Assembly: GCA_934339135.1 (NCBI GenBank)
Contig: CAKRHP010000002.1
Location: 183,811 to 247,810, forward strand
Direction: 5' to 3'
DNA: 64,000 bases
Source of the DNA: an uncultured Lachnospiraceae bacterium
GTDB lineage: Bacteria > Bacillota > Clostridia > Lachnospirales > Lachnospiraceae
Part shown: positions 16,741-25,751 of the stretch, piece by piece
Layout: each line of letters starts with the position of its first letter
Position numbering within the stretch: position 1 is the first letter of the stretch
Position numbers and translations under genes: made by a program
Notes under the pieces: generated by a model
What the model saw: only the letters and a program-made list of their open reading frames with translations
Databases searched by the model: none
What the model was told of the DNA's origin: nothing

Positions 16741-17895
16741 ATGGATGGTATGTTATCACAGGAAGAAATTGATGCGTTGACAGGGGCCGCGGGAACTGCA
16801 ACAACGACAGCACCAACAACGATGACGCTGACAGACGCAGAGAGAGATGCGGTCGGAGAGATTGCCAATATTAACATGGGAACCGCAGCAACAACATTAT
16901 CTACTCTCCTGAATAATAAAGTAACCATTACGACACCAAAAGTATCGTATGTTACGATCAATGAAATATCAGCACAGTATGATAAGCCATGTGTTTTTAT
17001 TCATATTTCCTATATTGATGGAATTTCAGGAAATAATGTTCTTATATTAAAAGAGCATGATGTAAAGGTGATTACCGATCTCATGATGGGAGGAGACGGC
17101 TCCAATACAGATGGTGCATTGACAGAGCTTCATTTGAGTGCGATCAGTGAGGCAATGAATCAGATGATGGGATCTGCAGCAACATCCCTTTCTTCTATGC
17201 TGGACAAGAAGGTTGATATCAGTCCGCCTACAGCAAGTGTAGTGGATCTCAATGACAGTATTGATGATGTGACTGTATCCAATTTTTTATCCGATGAACT
17301 GGTACAGGTGTCGTTCACAATGAAGATTGGAGATCTTGTGGATAGTCAGATCATGCAGTTATATCCTTTTGATTTTGCAAGAGATCTGTATCAGAAATTT
17401 ATCGGTGATACAGGGCTTGACAAAGAGGAAGGAAAAGCAGAACCGACTCCTGCCCCGGCAGCACAAATGCAGAGTGCGGTAGATCCGATGGCCTCTATGA
17501 ATATGAATTCTACTGCACAGGCAATGCCGCAACAGCCGCAGATGCAGCCGGATATGGCACAGCAGACGATGCAGCAGCCTTATATGATGCCGGTGCCAAA
17601 TGTGAATGTACAGCCTGCACAATTTCAGCCTTTTAATGCGGGAGTCAGCCCGTTGATGCAGCAGGAGAACATTGATCTGATCATGGATGTACCTTTAGAG
17701 GTGACTGTAGAGCTGGGTCGTTGCAATAAGTCGATCAAGGAAATCCTTGATTTCTCTCCGGGAACGATCATTGAGTTAAATAAGCTGGCCGGAGAACCAG
17801 TAGATGTTCTTGTCAATGGAAAGTTTGTAGCCAAGGGCGAGGTAGTTGTGATCGAAGAGAATTTTGGTATTCGTATCACAGAAATTACAAAATAA
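16741..17895 (+). CDS. fliY: Flagellar motor switch phosphatase FliY
   Basis: 384 aa. This is the Gram-positive form of FliN. It has an N-terminal FliM-like CheY-P binding motif (MLSQEEIDALTGA), a CheC-type phosphatase domain with two E-x-x-N signatures (EIANINMGTAATTLSTLL and AISEAMNQMMGSAATSLSSM), a Met/Gln/Pro-rich linker (about residues 235-305), and a C-terminal FliN/SpoA domain (about 310-384) with PLEVTVELGRCNKSIKEIL. It forms part of the C ring and removes phosphate from CheY-P. The linker's composition is unlike the rest of the protein and is probably disordered. Confidence 0.96.
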   Translation: MDGMLSQEEIDALTGAAGTATTTAPTTMTLTDAERDAVGEIANINMGTAATTLSTLLNNKVTITTPKVSYVTINEISAQYDKPCVFIHISYIDGISGNNVLILKEHDVKVITDLMMGGDGSNTDGALTELHLSAISEAMNQMMGSAATSLSSMLDKKVDISPPTASVVDLNDSIDDVTVSNFLSDELVQVSFTMKIGDLVDSQIMQLYPFDFARDLYQKFIGDTGLDKEEGKAEPTPAPAAQMQSAVDPMASMNMNSTAQAMPQQPQMQPDMAQQTMQQPYMMPVPNVNVQPAQFQPFNAGVSPLMQQENIDLIMDVPLEVTVELGRCNKSIKEILDFSPGTIIELNKLAGEPVDVLVNGKFVAKGEVVVIEENFGIRITEITK

Positions 17896-17921
17896 AAGAA
17901 AATGAAGCTGGAGGTGTAGAT

Positions 17922-18311
17922 ATGTCTGTATTTATAGTGGGTCAGTCTGCACTTGCCAGCTTTTTGAAATTATTGATGCTTTTGATCGCTTTTATATTGA
18001 TCTTGGTGGCCTCTTATTATGTGACTAAATGGTATGCTAAATCAGGCTTTATTAAGAAGCAGACAAACAATATGGAGATTGTAGATACATTTTCTATGGG
18101 ACCGAACCGACAGATCTGTATTGTACGGATTGGTCAGAAATATATCGCAGTATCTGTCTGCAAGGATCAGATCCGTTATTTGACAGAGATTCCGGAGGAA
18201 CAGCTGGAATTAACAGTGCAGAAGCCTCAGGGGGATGGAATACCGTTTAAGGATGTATTTCGGGACATGATGACGCAGCAGTTCCCATCCGGCAAAAAGA
18301 AAGAAAAATAG
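17922..18311 (+). CDS. fliO: Flagellar biosynthetic protein FliO
   Basis: 129 aa. It has a single membrane helix (about residues 12-34) followed by a small cytoplasmic domain with EIVDTFSMGPNRQICIVRIG, the FliO/FliZ family pattern. FliO helps FliP form its ring during export gate assembly. GGAGGTGTAGAT precedes ATG 17922, and fliP follows 14 bases after the stop. Confidence 0.92.
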   Translation: MSVFIVGQSALASFLKLLMLLIAFILILVASYYVTKWYAKSGFIKKQTNNMEIVDTFSMGPNRQICIVRIGQKYIAVSVCKDQIRYLTEIPEEQLELTVQKPQGDGIPFKDVFRDMMTQQFPSGKKKEK

Positions 18312-18325
18312 AAAAGGTTTGAATT

Positions 18326-19171
18326 ATGAATCAGTTAAAAAAAATAATATCTCACAAGTCAATATGGAAGGGCTTTTTTACAATTGCTGTATTTGTACTG
18401 GTTTTTTCTGTTTCTGTACCGGCATATACGACGGCAGCGAAGCGTGTGGATCAGACTACGCAGGATGAGATTGCGGGTCAGGCAGACGGAGATGATGATA
18501 CCTTTGATCTGAATATTACATCAAATCTGGGCAGTACCCGCCTGGAATCGACGTTGCAGATATTGATCATGCTGACCATTCTTGCGTTGGCACCGTCTAT
18601 ATTGATCATGCTGACGTCGTTTACCCGTATTATTGTCGTATTTCATTTTCTGAGGACGGCGCTGGGTACCCAGACAACGCCACCGAATCAGGTACTGGTG
18701 GGATTGGCTCTTTTTATGACGATTGCCATTATGACCCCGGTTTTTACTCAGGTATATGATGATGGTGTAAAGCCATATACACAGGGACAGGTGACGGAAA
18801 AAGATGCTTTGGATGCAGGACTTGCACCTTTACGGAAGTTTATGCTGGGACAGACGAGAGATAAGGACCTGAAGCTTTTTATGGAGATCAACAAGACTTC
18901 ATCCGATAAGATTAAGGATTATGATGATCTTTCCATTACTACCATTATTCCGGCTTTTATTATCAGTGAGCTTCGAACGGCATTTATAATAGGATTTATC
19001 ATATATCTTCCATTTATTGTGATTGATATGGTGGTGGCATCCACTCTGATGTCTATGGGAATGATGATGCTTCCTCCGACAACCATATCACTGCCGTTTA
19101 AGATATTATTATTTGTGTTGGCAGATGGGTGGAATCTGATCGTAGACCAGTTGGTTCGATCATTTCAATAA
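18326..19171 (+). CDS. fliP: Flagellar export gate protein FliP
   Basis: 281 aa. FliP forms the core of the export gate. An N-terminal hydrophobic segment (about residues 12-34) ending near TTAAK looks like a cleaved signal peptide, as known for FliP. It is followed by the signature LALAPSILIMLTSFTRIIVV and FLRTALGTQTTPPNQVLVGL, and by C-terminal helices with PFIVIDMVVASTLMSMGMMM. Its order O-P-Q-R matches the conserved export gate cluster. Confidence 0.97.
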   Translation: MNQLKKIISHKSIWKGFFTIAVFVLVFSVSVPAYTTAAKRVDQTTQDEIAGQADGDDDTFDLNITSNLGSTRLESTLQILIMLTILALAPSILIMLTSFTRIIVVFHFLRTALGTQTTPPNQVLVGLALFMTIAIMTPVFTQVYDDGVKPYTQGQVTEKDALDAGLAPLRKFMLGQTRDKDLKLFMEINKTSSDKIKDYDDLSITTIIPAFIISELRTAFIIGFIIYLPFIVIDMVVASTLMSMGMMMLPPTTISLPFKILLFVLADGWNLIVDQLVRSFQ

Positions 19172-19206
19172 TGATGAACGGAGAGATAGAAGAGGAGGTG
19201 TAGTGT

Positions 19207-19476
19207 ATGACAGCTGATGTAGTAATAGATATTGCAAGAGAGGTAGTGTGGGTGATCGTAAAAACCTCCGCGCCCTTGTTGATCGTATCTCTTGTTGTGG
19301 GACTGATCATCAGTATTTTTCAGACGATCACATCCATTCAGGAGCAGACACTGACATTTGTACCCAAGTTTATCGCAGTTATGGCGGTTCTGATATTGGC
19401 CGGAGGATGGATGTTAAATAGCATGTCTTCTCTTTTTGTTGATCTTGTGAAGAGCATACCACAATATATAAAATAA
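19207..19476 (+). CDS. fliQ: Flagellar export gate protein FliQ
   Basis: 89 aa, the usual size. It is a two-helix membrane protein (about residues 15-37 and 51-72) with SLVVGLIISIFQTITSIQEQ followed by TLTFVPKFIAVMAVLILAGGW, the FliQ signature. It builds the helical export gate with FliP and FliR. GAGGAGGTG precedes the ATG. Confidence 0.97.
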   Translation: MTADVVIDIAREVVWVIVKTSAPLLIVSLVVGLIISIFQTITSIQEQTLTFVPKFIAVMAVLILAGGWMLNSMSSLFVDLVKSIPQYIK

Positions 19477-19504
19477 ATTTTAATTGGAAAGGAGGAGGTG
19501 TCCG

Positions 19505-20272
19505 GTGCAGTTTACGATAGAGTATTTAGAATTTATTCTTCTGGTCTTTATCCGGATTGCATCTATGATGGTGACAGCTCCTTTTTTTAATTCCAGCAAT
19601 TTTCCGAGAATGACAAAAATGGGACTCAGCTTCTTTTTTTCTCTGGTTGCGGTAAATATGCTTGATTTTACTTCCCTGAGTTATCAGGGTGTGGTGGGGT
19701 ATGCCTCCCTTGTCCTGCAGGAGGGCATTACCGGGGCAATTATAGGACTTGCGTCCGGTTTTTGCTTATATATTCTGAATTTCTCCGGTAATATGTTTGA
19801 TATGGAGATTGGTTTTTCTATGGCCATGGAGTTTGATCCGGCGACCAATGTACAGTCAACCATCACATCCGGTCTGTTCAGTCAGCTGTTTCTGGCATTG
19901 TTTGTTGTTTCAGACATGCATTATTTTGTGATTGATGCAATCTATGATTCTTATAAATTGATCCCCATTGGCGGGGCAAATCTAAAGGGAGATTTTTTGT
20001 CTGTGATGGCGACGTATATAACGGATTATTTCGTTATAGGTTTTCGGATCATTCTCCCGATTTTTTCCTGTATTTTGATTGTTAATGTGGTGCTTGGTAT
20101 TTTGGCAAGGGTGGCGCCTCAGATGAATATGTTTGTTATCGGTATGCAGTTAAAGGTATTTATTGGTTTGTTTTTGCTGTTTTTGCTTATGGGATATCTT
20201 CCCAATATCGTGGATTTTATGTTTGTGGAAATGCAGAAGCTTACAAAATTGTTTATGGAGCAGATGTCGTGA
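19505..20272 (+). CDS. fliR: Flagellar export gate protein FliR
   Basis: 255 aa. It has about six hydrophobic helices and the motif AMEFDPATNVQSTITSGLFS typical of FliR. GTG 19505 is chosen because GGAGGAGGTG (19491-19500) lies just upstream; the in-frame TTG at 19484 would place the leader inside the gene. FliR completes the FliP-FliQ-FliR gate. After it comes a 102-base gap with a possible internal promoter. Confidence 0.95.
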   Translation: MQFTIEYLEFILLVFIRIASMMVTAPFFNSSNFPRMTKMGLSFFFSLVAVNMLDFTSLSYQGVVGYASLVLQEGITGAIIGLASGFCLYILNFSGNMFDMEIGFSMAMEFDPATNVQSTITSGLFSQLFLALFVVSDMHYFVIDAIYDSYKLIPIGGANLKGDFLSVMATYITDYFVIGFRIILPIFSCILIVNVVLGILARVAPQMNMFVIGMQLKVFIGLFLLFLLMGYLPNIVDFMFVEMQKLTKLFMEQMS

Positions 20273-20305
20273 ATCTTTGTAAAAGGCAGGAGATATCATT
20301 GCTAT

Positions 20306-20334
20306 TTGATGTGAAATGAGTTATAGTATATATT
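20306..20334 (+). promoter_or_regulatory. Possible internal promoter before flhB
   Basis: TTGATG (20306-20311), 17 bases, TATATT (20329-20334). The gap between fliR and flhB is long for this operon and ends with the flhB leader, so a secondary start for flhB-flhA and downstream che genes is plausible. Confidence 0.4.
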
Positions 20335-20374
20335 AGATTTGGTTTGGAATATGCCGTTTTGAATGGAGTTGGAT

Positions 20375-21505
20375 ATGCAGAGAGGTAGAGTAAAGCATTA
20401 TTATCTGTCCTATGATCTGCAGCTGTTTGCAAAGGAAGGACAGGATGGTGAAAAAACCGAAGAGCCTACTGCCAAAAAGTTGGAGGATGCCCGAAAAAAG
20501 GGGCAGGTTATGCGAAGCACAGAAGTGGTGACGGCTGCAACACTTCTGGTGTTTTTTCTGATGCTTAAGGTGTTTGTTGGATTTATTGGAAATCGTTTTA
20601 TTGGTAGTTTTCATAAGACTCTTGGAAGTATTGGAGACTATACCAGTGAGCCATTTAATGTCAATATGGCCAGAACGATCATTCGCAGTTCCCTGTGGGA
20701 TATTGTGGTAGCAGCGTTTCCTATTATGATCGCCGGTTTTGTTGTGACGATCGTGTCTATTTTATTTCAGGTAAAGTGGAAGGTGACGACAGAGCCTCTC
20801 AAGCCTAAATTTGACAAATTCAATCCTATATCAGGGATGAAGAGACTGTTTTCAAAGGATAAGATCATGGAGCTGTTAAAGGCCACGGCAAAGGTGATCA
20901 TACTTGCAGATGTAGTTTATTCATATCTTAAAGATCAGTGGCCTCTGATCTTTAAGATGTACTCATACACACTTCCGCAGGCAATAGCGGTGATCGGAGA
21001 TACTGTGATCAGTGTTGGTATCCGGATCAGTGTATTTTTTGCTGTGATCGCGGTTTTTGATCTGTTTTATCAAAAATGGAAGTTTCATCAGGATATGATG
21101 ATGAGCAAGCAGGAAGTAAAGGATGAATATAAAAATTCTGAGGGAGATCCTAAGGTGAAGAGCCAGCAGAGACAGAGAATGCAGCAGGCATCACAACGAA
21201 GAATGATGCAGGATCTTCCTAATGCAGACGTTGTTATTACGAACCCGACACATCTGGCAGTTGCAATCCGGTATGATAAGGAATCCCATGAAGCACCGGT
21301 TGTGGTTGCAAAGGGCGCTGATTATCTTGCACAGAAGATCAAGGATGTGGCAAGGGACAATGCGGTTGAGATTGTAGAAAATAAGCCTCTGGCAAGAATG
21401 TTGTATCATAATGTTGAGATCGGAGCGGAGATCCCTCCGGAGCTGTATCAGATGGTCGCAGAGGTTCTTGCGTATGTATATAGTCTGCAGGGCAGAGTGA
21501 ATTAG
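20375..21505 (+). CDS. flhB: Flagellar export specificity switch FlhB
   Basis: 376 aa. Four membrane helices lie in the first 210 residues, preceded by the DLQLFAKEGQDGEKTEEPTA opening typical of FlhB, where EKTEEPT and KLEDARKKGQ are conserved. The cytoplasmic domain has the self-cleavage site N290-P-T-H293 in VVITNPTHLAVAIRYD. Cleavage there, together with FliK, switches export from hook to filament proteins. I prefer ATG 20375, six bases after TGGAG, over ATG 20363, which has no leader. Confidence 0.97.
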   Translation: MQRGRVKHYYLSYDLQLFAKEGQDGEKTEEPTAKKLEDARKKGQVMRSTEVVTAATLLVFFLMLKVFVGFIGNRFIGSFHKTLGSIGDYTSEPFNVNMARTIIRSSLWDIVVAAFPIMIAGFVVTIVSILFQVKWKVTTEPLKPKFDKFNPISGMKRLFSKDKIMELLKATAKVIILADVVYSYLKDQWPLIFKMYSYTLPQAIAVIGDTVISVGIRISVFFAVIAVFDLFYQKWKFHQDMMMSKQEVKDEYKNSEGDPKVKSQQRQRMQQASQRRMMQDLPNADVVITNPTHLAVAIRYDKESHEAPVVVAKGADYLAQKIKDVARDNAVEIVENKPLARMLYHNVEIGAEIPPELYQMVAEVLAYVYSLQGRVN

Positions 21506-21529
21506 ACATAGAAAAGGAGAAAGTGTATT

Positions 21530-23563
21530 ATGCAGAGATCAGATTTATTGCTGGGACTGTACATACTTGTTCCGGTTATCTTTTTGATCATACCGATTCC
21601 GACGCTTTTGTTGGATTTTTTAATTCTGTTAAATATAAGTCTGGCATTGATCATTTTATTTACGGCGCTGTTTTCAAAAGAGGCCTTGCAGATGTCGGCG
21701 TTTCCGACACTTCTTTTGATGACCACGTTATTTCGCCTGTCATTAAATGTGGGTTCTACGAGAAATATCCTGCTGAATGGTTATGCCGGAAATGTTGTTG
21801 CTACTTTTGGTAACTTCGTAGGTGGAGGTAACCTTGTGGTGGGTGTGATCATCTTCGCTGTATTGATCCTGATACAGATGATCGTTATCAACAAGGGCTC
21901 CGAGCGTGTGTCTGAGGTAACGGCACGTTTTACACTGGATGCAATGCCCGGAAAGCAGATGGCGATCGATGCCGATCTGAACACGGGAGCAATCACCGAT
22001 GAGCAGGCAAAGGAAAGACGACAGAAGATTCAGGATGAGTCAGCATTTTTTGGTTCCATGGATGGTGCTTCCAAGTATGTAAAGGGAGATGCTACGGCAG
22101 GTCTTGTAATTACGGCGATCAACTTCGTGGGTGGTCTTGTGCTTGGAGTGATGATGCAGGGACTTGATATCAATGAGGCCTTGCAGCGTTATACGATCCT
22201 GACCATTGGTGATGGACTGGTATCCCAGATACCCTCTTTGATCATATCGTTGTCTACCGGTATTCTTGTTACAAAGGTTTCCAAGGAGTCCGATCTTGGT
22301 GGCGTGCTGATGCGTCAGCTTTTCTCCATACCAAAGGTATTGTATATTGTCGGTGGGACCATGGCATTCCTTGGACTTGCGACACCGTTACAGACCTGGA
22401 TCTGTCTGATCTATGCGGTATTGTTTATCGTGGTAGGACGTGTGATGGAATCCTCTATGGAGGTACAGGATATTGAGGAAGAAGTAAGTGCAGAGGAAGA
22501 AACCGCAGAGGAAATCCGGCGTCCGGAAAATGTGGTTTCTCTGTTGCAGGTAGATCCGATCGAACTGGAATTTGGCTATGGTATTATTCCTTTGGCGGAT
22601 GTGAATCAGGGAGGAGATCTTCTTGACCGTGTAGTAATGATCCGGCGTCAGATCGCACTGGAGTTAGGGTGTGTTGTTCCGATGATCCGTTTAAGAGATA
22701 ATATCCAGTTAAATCCGAACCAGTATGTGATCAAGATCAAAGGTGTACCGGTGAGTGAAGGGGAAATCTTATTTGATCATTATATGGCGATGAATCCAGG
22801 GTACGTGGAGGAAGAAATTACCGGAATCCCGACCTTTGAGCCATCTTTCCATCTGCCGGCTATCTGGATCACGGAGGGGCAGCGAGAGCGCGCGGAATCA
22901 CTGGGATATACCGTAGTGGATCCACCTTCGATTATTGCTACCCATCTGACAGAGGTTATCCGCAATCATCTGGATGAACTTTTGACCCGTCAGGATGTAC
23001 AGAATTTGATCAATAATATTCAGGAACAGAATACGACATTGATCTCAGAACTTGTGCCAAAGCTTCTGGGAGTTGGTGAGATACAGAAGGTATTACAGAA
23101 TCTTCTGAGAGAAGGCATATCGATCCGCGATCTTGTAACGATCTTTGAGACTTTGGCAGATAATGCGGCGACTACACGGGACACGGATGTGTTGACGGAA
23201 TACGTCAGACAGAGCCTGAAACGGGCGATTTCCAATAAATATTTCCCTGCAAATGAGATGACCAGTGTGGTGACTCTTGATCCGAAGATCGAGCAGGAGA
23301 TCATGAGTTCTGTGAAACAGACAGAGCAGGGAGCGTATATTAATCTTGATCCGGACAGGACAAAGGGAATACTGGCGTCTGTGGGAGATGAGGTGGAGAA
23401 AATGGAAGAGCTTGGCAAAAATCCGATCATTATTACCTCGCCGATCGTGCGGATGTACTTCAAGAAGATTACGGAAGAGCAGTTTAAGGATTTGATCGTT
23501 GTTTCTTACAATGAGATAGAAAATGACGTAGAATTACAATCAATTGGGATGGTGACAGTATAG
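21530..23563 (+). CDS. flhA: Flagellar export protein FlhA
   Basis: 677 aa. The N-terminal half has about eight membrane helices and the FHIPEP-family signature (GNFVGGGNLVVGVIIFAVLI, RFTLDAMPGKQMAIDADLNT). The C-terminal half is the cytoplasmic domain that forms the nonameric ring docking chaperones and substrates (begins about residue 340, DPIELEFGYGIIPLAD). It is a proton-linked export gate component. AGGAG precedes the ATG. The stop TAG shares its last base with the flhF GTG start. Confidence 0.98.
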   Translation: MQRSDLLLGLYILVPVIFLIIPIPTLLLDFLILLNISLALIILFTALFSKEALQMSAFPTLLLMTTLFRLSLNVGSTRNILLNGYAGNVVATFGNFVGGGNLVVGVIIFAVLILIQMIVINKGSERVSEVTARFTLDAMPGKQMAIDADLNTGAITDEQAKERRQKIQDESAFFGSMDGASKYVKGDATAGLVITAINFVGGLVLGVMMQGLDINEALQRYTILTIGDGLVSQIPSLIISLSTGILVTKVSKESDLGGVLMRQLFSIPKVLYIVGGTMAFLGLATPLQTWICLIYAVLFIVVGRVMESSMEVQDIEEEVSAEEETAEEIRRPENVVSLLQVDPIELEFGYGIIPLADVNQGGDLLDRVVMIRRQIALELGCVVPMIRLRDNIQLNPNQYVIKIKGVPVSEGEILFDHYMAMNPGYVEEEITGIPTFEPSFHLPAIWITEGQRERAESLGYTVVDPPSIIATHLTEVIRNHLDELLTRQDVQNLINNIQEQNTTLISELVPKLLGVGEIQKVLQNLLREGISIRDLVTIFETLADNAATTRDTDVLTEYVRQSLKRAISNKYFPANEMTSVVTLDPKIEQEIMSSVKQTEQGAYINLDPDRTKGILASVGDEVEKMEELGKNPIIITSPIVRMYFKKITEEQFKDLIVVSYNEIENDVELQSIGMVTV

Positions 23564-24816
23564 TGGTTATTAAAAAATATATTGCAAAGACAGAAGAGGC
23601 GGCCACAGTGCTTGCCAGGGAAGAGCTTGGAAAAGATGTCGTGATCATGAATGTTAAAAAGAACATTCCCAAGGGCATTGCAAAGCTTTTTCGAAAGGAA
23701 AGTGTAGAGGTGACGGCTGCAGTAGATGAGGTAGTTCCGGAAAGTACACCGAAGGAAATACCGGATTTTTCGAAGCTGCAGGAAGCTATGCAGGGAGAGG
23801 CAAAGCCTGCGCCGGATTCCAAGGCGGCAAAGGCAGAGGCCGCAAGAGCTGCTCTGGCAGAGAAAAATCAGGTGATTCTTGAGGAGGAACCGGAAGAGGA
23901 GGAAACTTCAGAAAATAACGCCATTGAGCAGAAGCTGAGTGATCTGCAGAAACTGCTGGAAAAACAGGTTATGACAGAGCAGGGGAAGAAAGAAGAAAAA
24001 GAAGAGGAAAAGCTGACGGATAAAAATAAAGCCTATATTCGTCTGATCCGTTCCCAAATGGAAAACAATGAGGTGGAGGAGACGTATATTGAGCAGATTC
24101 TGGAGGAAATCGAGGGAAGTCTGAAAAAGGATACCTCTCTGGACAATATTCTTTCCGGAGTTTATCAGAAAATCGTATTAAAGATTGGACGGCCCCGTCT
24201 GATCGATCTTCATGCCAAAAAGAAAAAGTATGTATTTTTTATTGGTCCGACCGGTGTGGGAAAAACAACAACCATAGCAAAGATCGCTTCTATGCTGAAG
24301 TTGTCAGGAAAAGTCAAGGTGGCGCTGGTAACCTCGGATACCTATCGTATTGCTGCAGTAGAGCAGTTAAAAACATATGCCAATATTCTTGGAGTACCTC
24401 TTAAAGTAGTATATTCGGCAGATGAAATGATAAATACCATGAAAGAGTTGGAAGAGTATGATCTCGTACTGATCGACACGGCAGGACGTTCTCATAACAA
24501 TAAGGAGCAGAAGGAGGATATCCACCGTTTGTTAGAAACAGTACCGGAGGAACAGCGGGAAGTATTTCTTGTTATGAGTGCTACTACCAAATACAGGGAT
24601 CTTGTAAAGATTTCTCAGTCCTATTCAGAGATTACGAAATACAGTTTGATATTTACTAAACTTGATGAAACAGATGCGATTGGAAACGTATTTAATATCC
24701 GTATGCTGACGGGGGCTCCGCTGTCTTATATGACATGGGGGCAGAATGTACCGGATGACATCGGAAAAGTAGATGCGCAGAAGATGGCAAAACAGCTTCT
24801 GGGAGGGAACAGCTGA
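23563..24816 (+). CDS. flhF: Flagellar biosynthesis GTPase FlhF
   Basis: 417 aa. FlhF is an SRP-family GTPase that controls flagellar position and number. The N-terminal basic domain has the KKYIAKTEEAATVLAREELG pattern, followed by an Ala/Glu/Lys-rich variable linker. The NG domain has G1 GPTGVGKTTTIAKIA, VALVTSDTYRIAAVEQLKTY, DTAGRSHNNK and FTKLDETDAIGNVFN. It starts with GTG and overlaps flhA by one base (TAGTG). flhG likewise overlaps its stop, so the three are coupled. Confidence 0.96.
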   Translation: MVIKKYIAKTEEAATVLAREELGKDVVIMNVKKNIPKGIAKLFRKESVEVTAAVDEVVPESTPKEIPDFSKLQEAMQGEAKPAPDSKAAKAEAARAALAEKNQVILEEEPEEEETSENNAIEQKLSDLQKLLEKQVMTEQGKKEEKEEEKLTDKNKAYIRLIRSQMENNEVEETYIEQILEEIEGSLKKDTSLDNILSGVYQKIVLKIGRPRLIDLHAKKKKYVFFIGPTGVGKTTTIAKIASMLKLSGKVKVALVTSDTYRIAAVEQLKTYANILGVPLKVVYSADEMINTMKELEEYDLVLIDTAGRSHNNKEQKEDIHRLLETVPEEQREVFLVMSATTKYRDLVKISQSYSEITKYSLIFTKLDETDAIGNVFNIRMLTGAPLSYMTWGQNVPDDIGKVDAQKMAKQLLGGNS

Positions 24817-25709
24817 TGGATCAGGCAGAACAGCTAAGAAATATTGTAAAACAACAAAATAAAAAGCAGCGGTCTGCACGGGTGATTACGGTGACCAGCG
24901 GAAAAGGCGGCGTGGGAAAGTCAAATGTCTCTGTAAATCTGGCGATCCAGATGAGCCGTTTAGGAAAAAGAGCTGTCATATTGGATGCTGATTTTGGCCT
25001 TGCAAATATTGAGGTGATGCTGGGAATGCGTCCTCAGTATAATCTGGCGGATATGATGTTCCGTGGCAAAGATGTGAAGGATATTATCTGCACCGGGCCG
25101 GAAGGGATTGGATTTATTTCCGGTGGTTCCGGGCTGCGTGAAATGACAAACCTCAACAAGGATCAGATCCTGAGTCTGGTCCGTACCATGTATGAGCTGG
25201 ATCATTATGCGGATGTGGTGATCATTGATACCGGTGCGGGAATTTCAGATACGGTGATCGAATTGGTGGCATCCAGCTCAGAGATCCTTTTGGTGGCAAC
25301 ACCGGAACCGACTTCGATCACGGATGCCTATGCACTTCTGAAGACGCTTCATCGCCATGATGGGTTTGATGCGGAAAGCGCTTCCATTAAAATGATCGGA
25401 AACAGGATCCAAAGTTATGAAGAGGGGAAGGAATTGTATCTTAAGCTCAATACTGTGGTAAATAAGTTCCTGGGGATGGACATGGAATATCTGGGGGCTA
25501 TTCCCTATGACGAATGTCTTCCAAGGGCCGTTATGCAGCAGCAGCCAGTTTCTCTCGCTTATCCGGATGCACCCTCGGCAAGAGCACTGTTGGAGCTGGC
25601 CATGGTTCTGGAGGATGAAAAAAGGGAAATTTCACCGATGGATACGGCACATGGACTGGCAGGACTGTTTACCAAGATTTTTAAGCACCAGTTCCGATCA
25701 TCAAAATAG
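24816..25709 (+). CDS. flhG: Flagellum number regulator FlhG (YlxH), MinD/ParA ATPase
   Basis: 297 aa. The deviant Walker A motif is TSGKGGVGKSNVSVNLA. ILDADFGLANIEVMLGMRPQ and VIIDTGAGISDTVIELV are the MinD-like switch and Walker B regions. The N-terminus (MDQAEQLRNIV) is the short helix that stimulates FlhF GTPase. It overlaps flhF by one base (TGATG). FlhF and FlhG together set flagellar number and placement. Confidence 0.95.
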   Translation: MDQAEQLRNIVKQQNKKQRSARVITVTSGKGGVGKSNVSVNLAIQMSRLGKRAVILDADFGLANIEVMLGMRPQYNLADMMFRGKDVKDIICTGPEGIGFISGGSGLREMTNLNKDQILSLVRTMYELDHYADVVIIDTGAGISDTVIELVASSSEILLVATPEPTSITDAYALLKTLHRHDGFDAESASIKMIGNRIQSYEEGKELYLKLNTVVNKFLGMDMEYLGAIPYDECLPRAVMQQQPVSLAYPDAPSARALLELAMVLEDEKREISPMDTAHGLAGLFTKIFKHQFRSSK

Positions 25710-25751
25710 AAGGTTGAAAATTCAGTGTGAAACAGGGGAGAAATAAATAAT

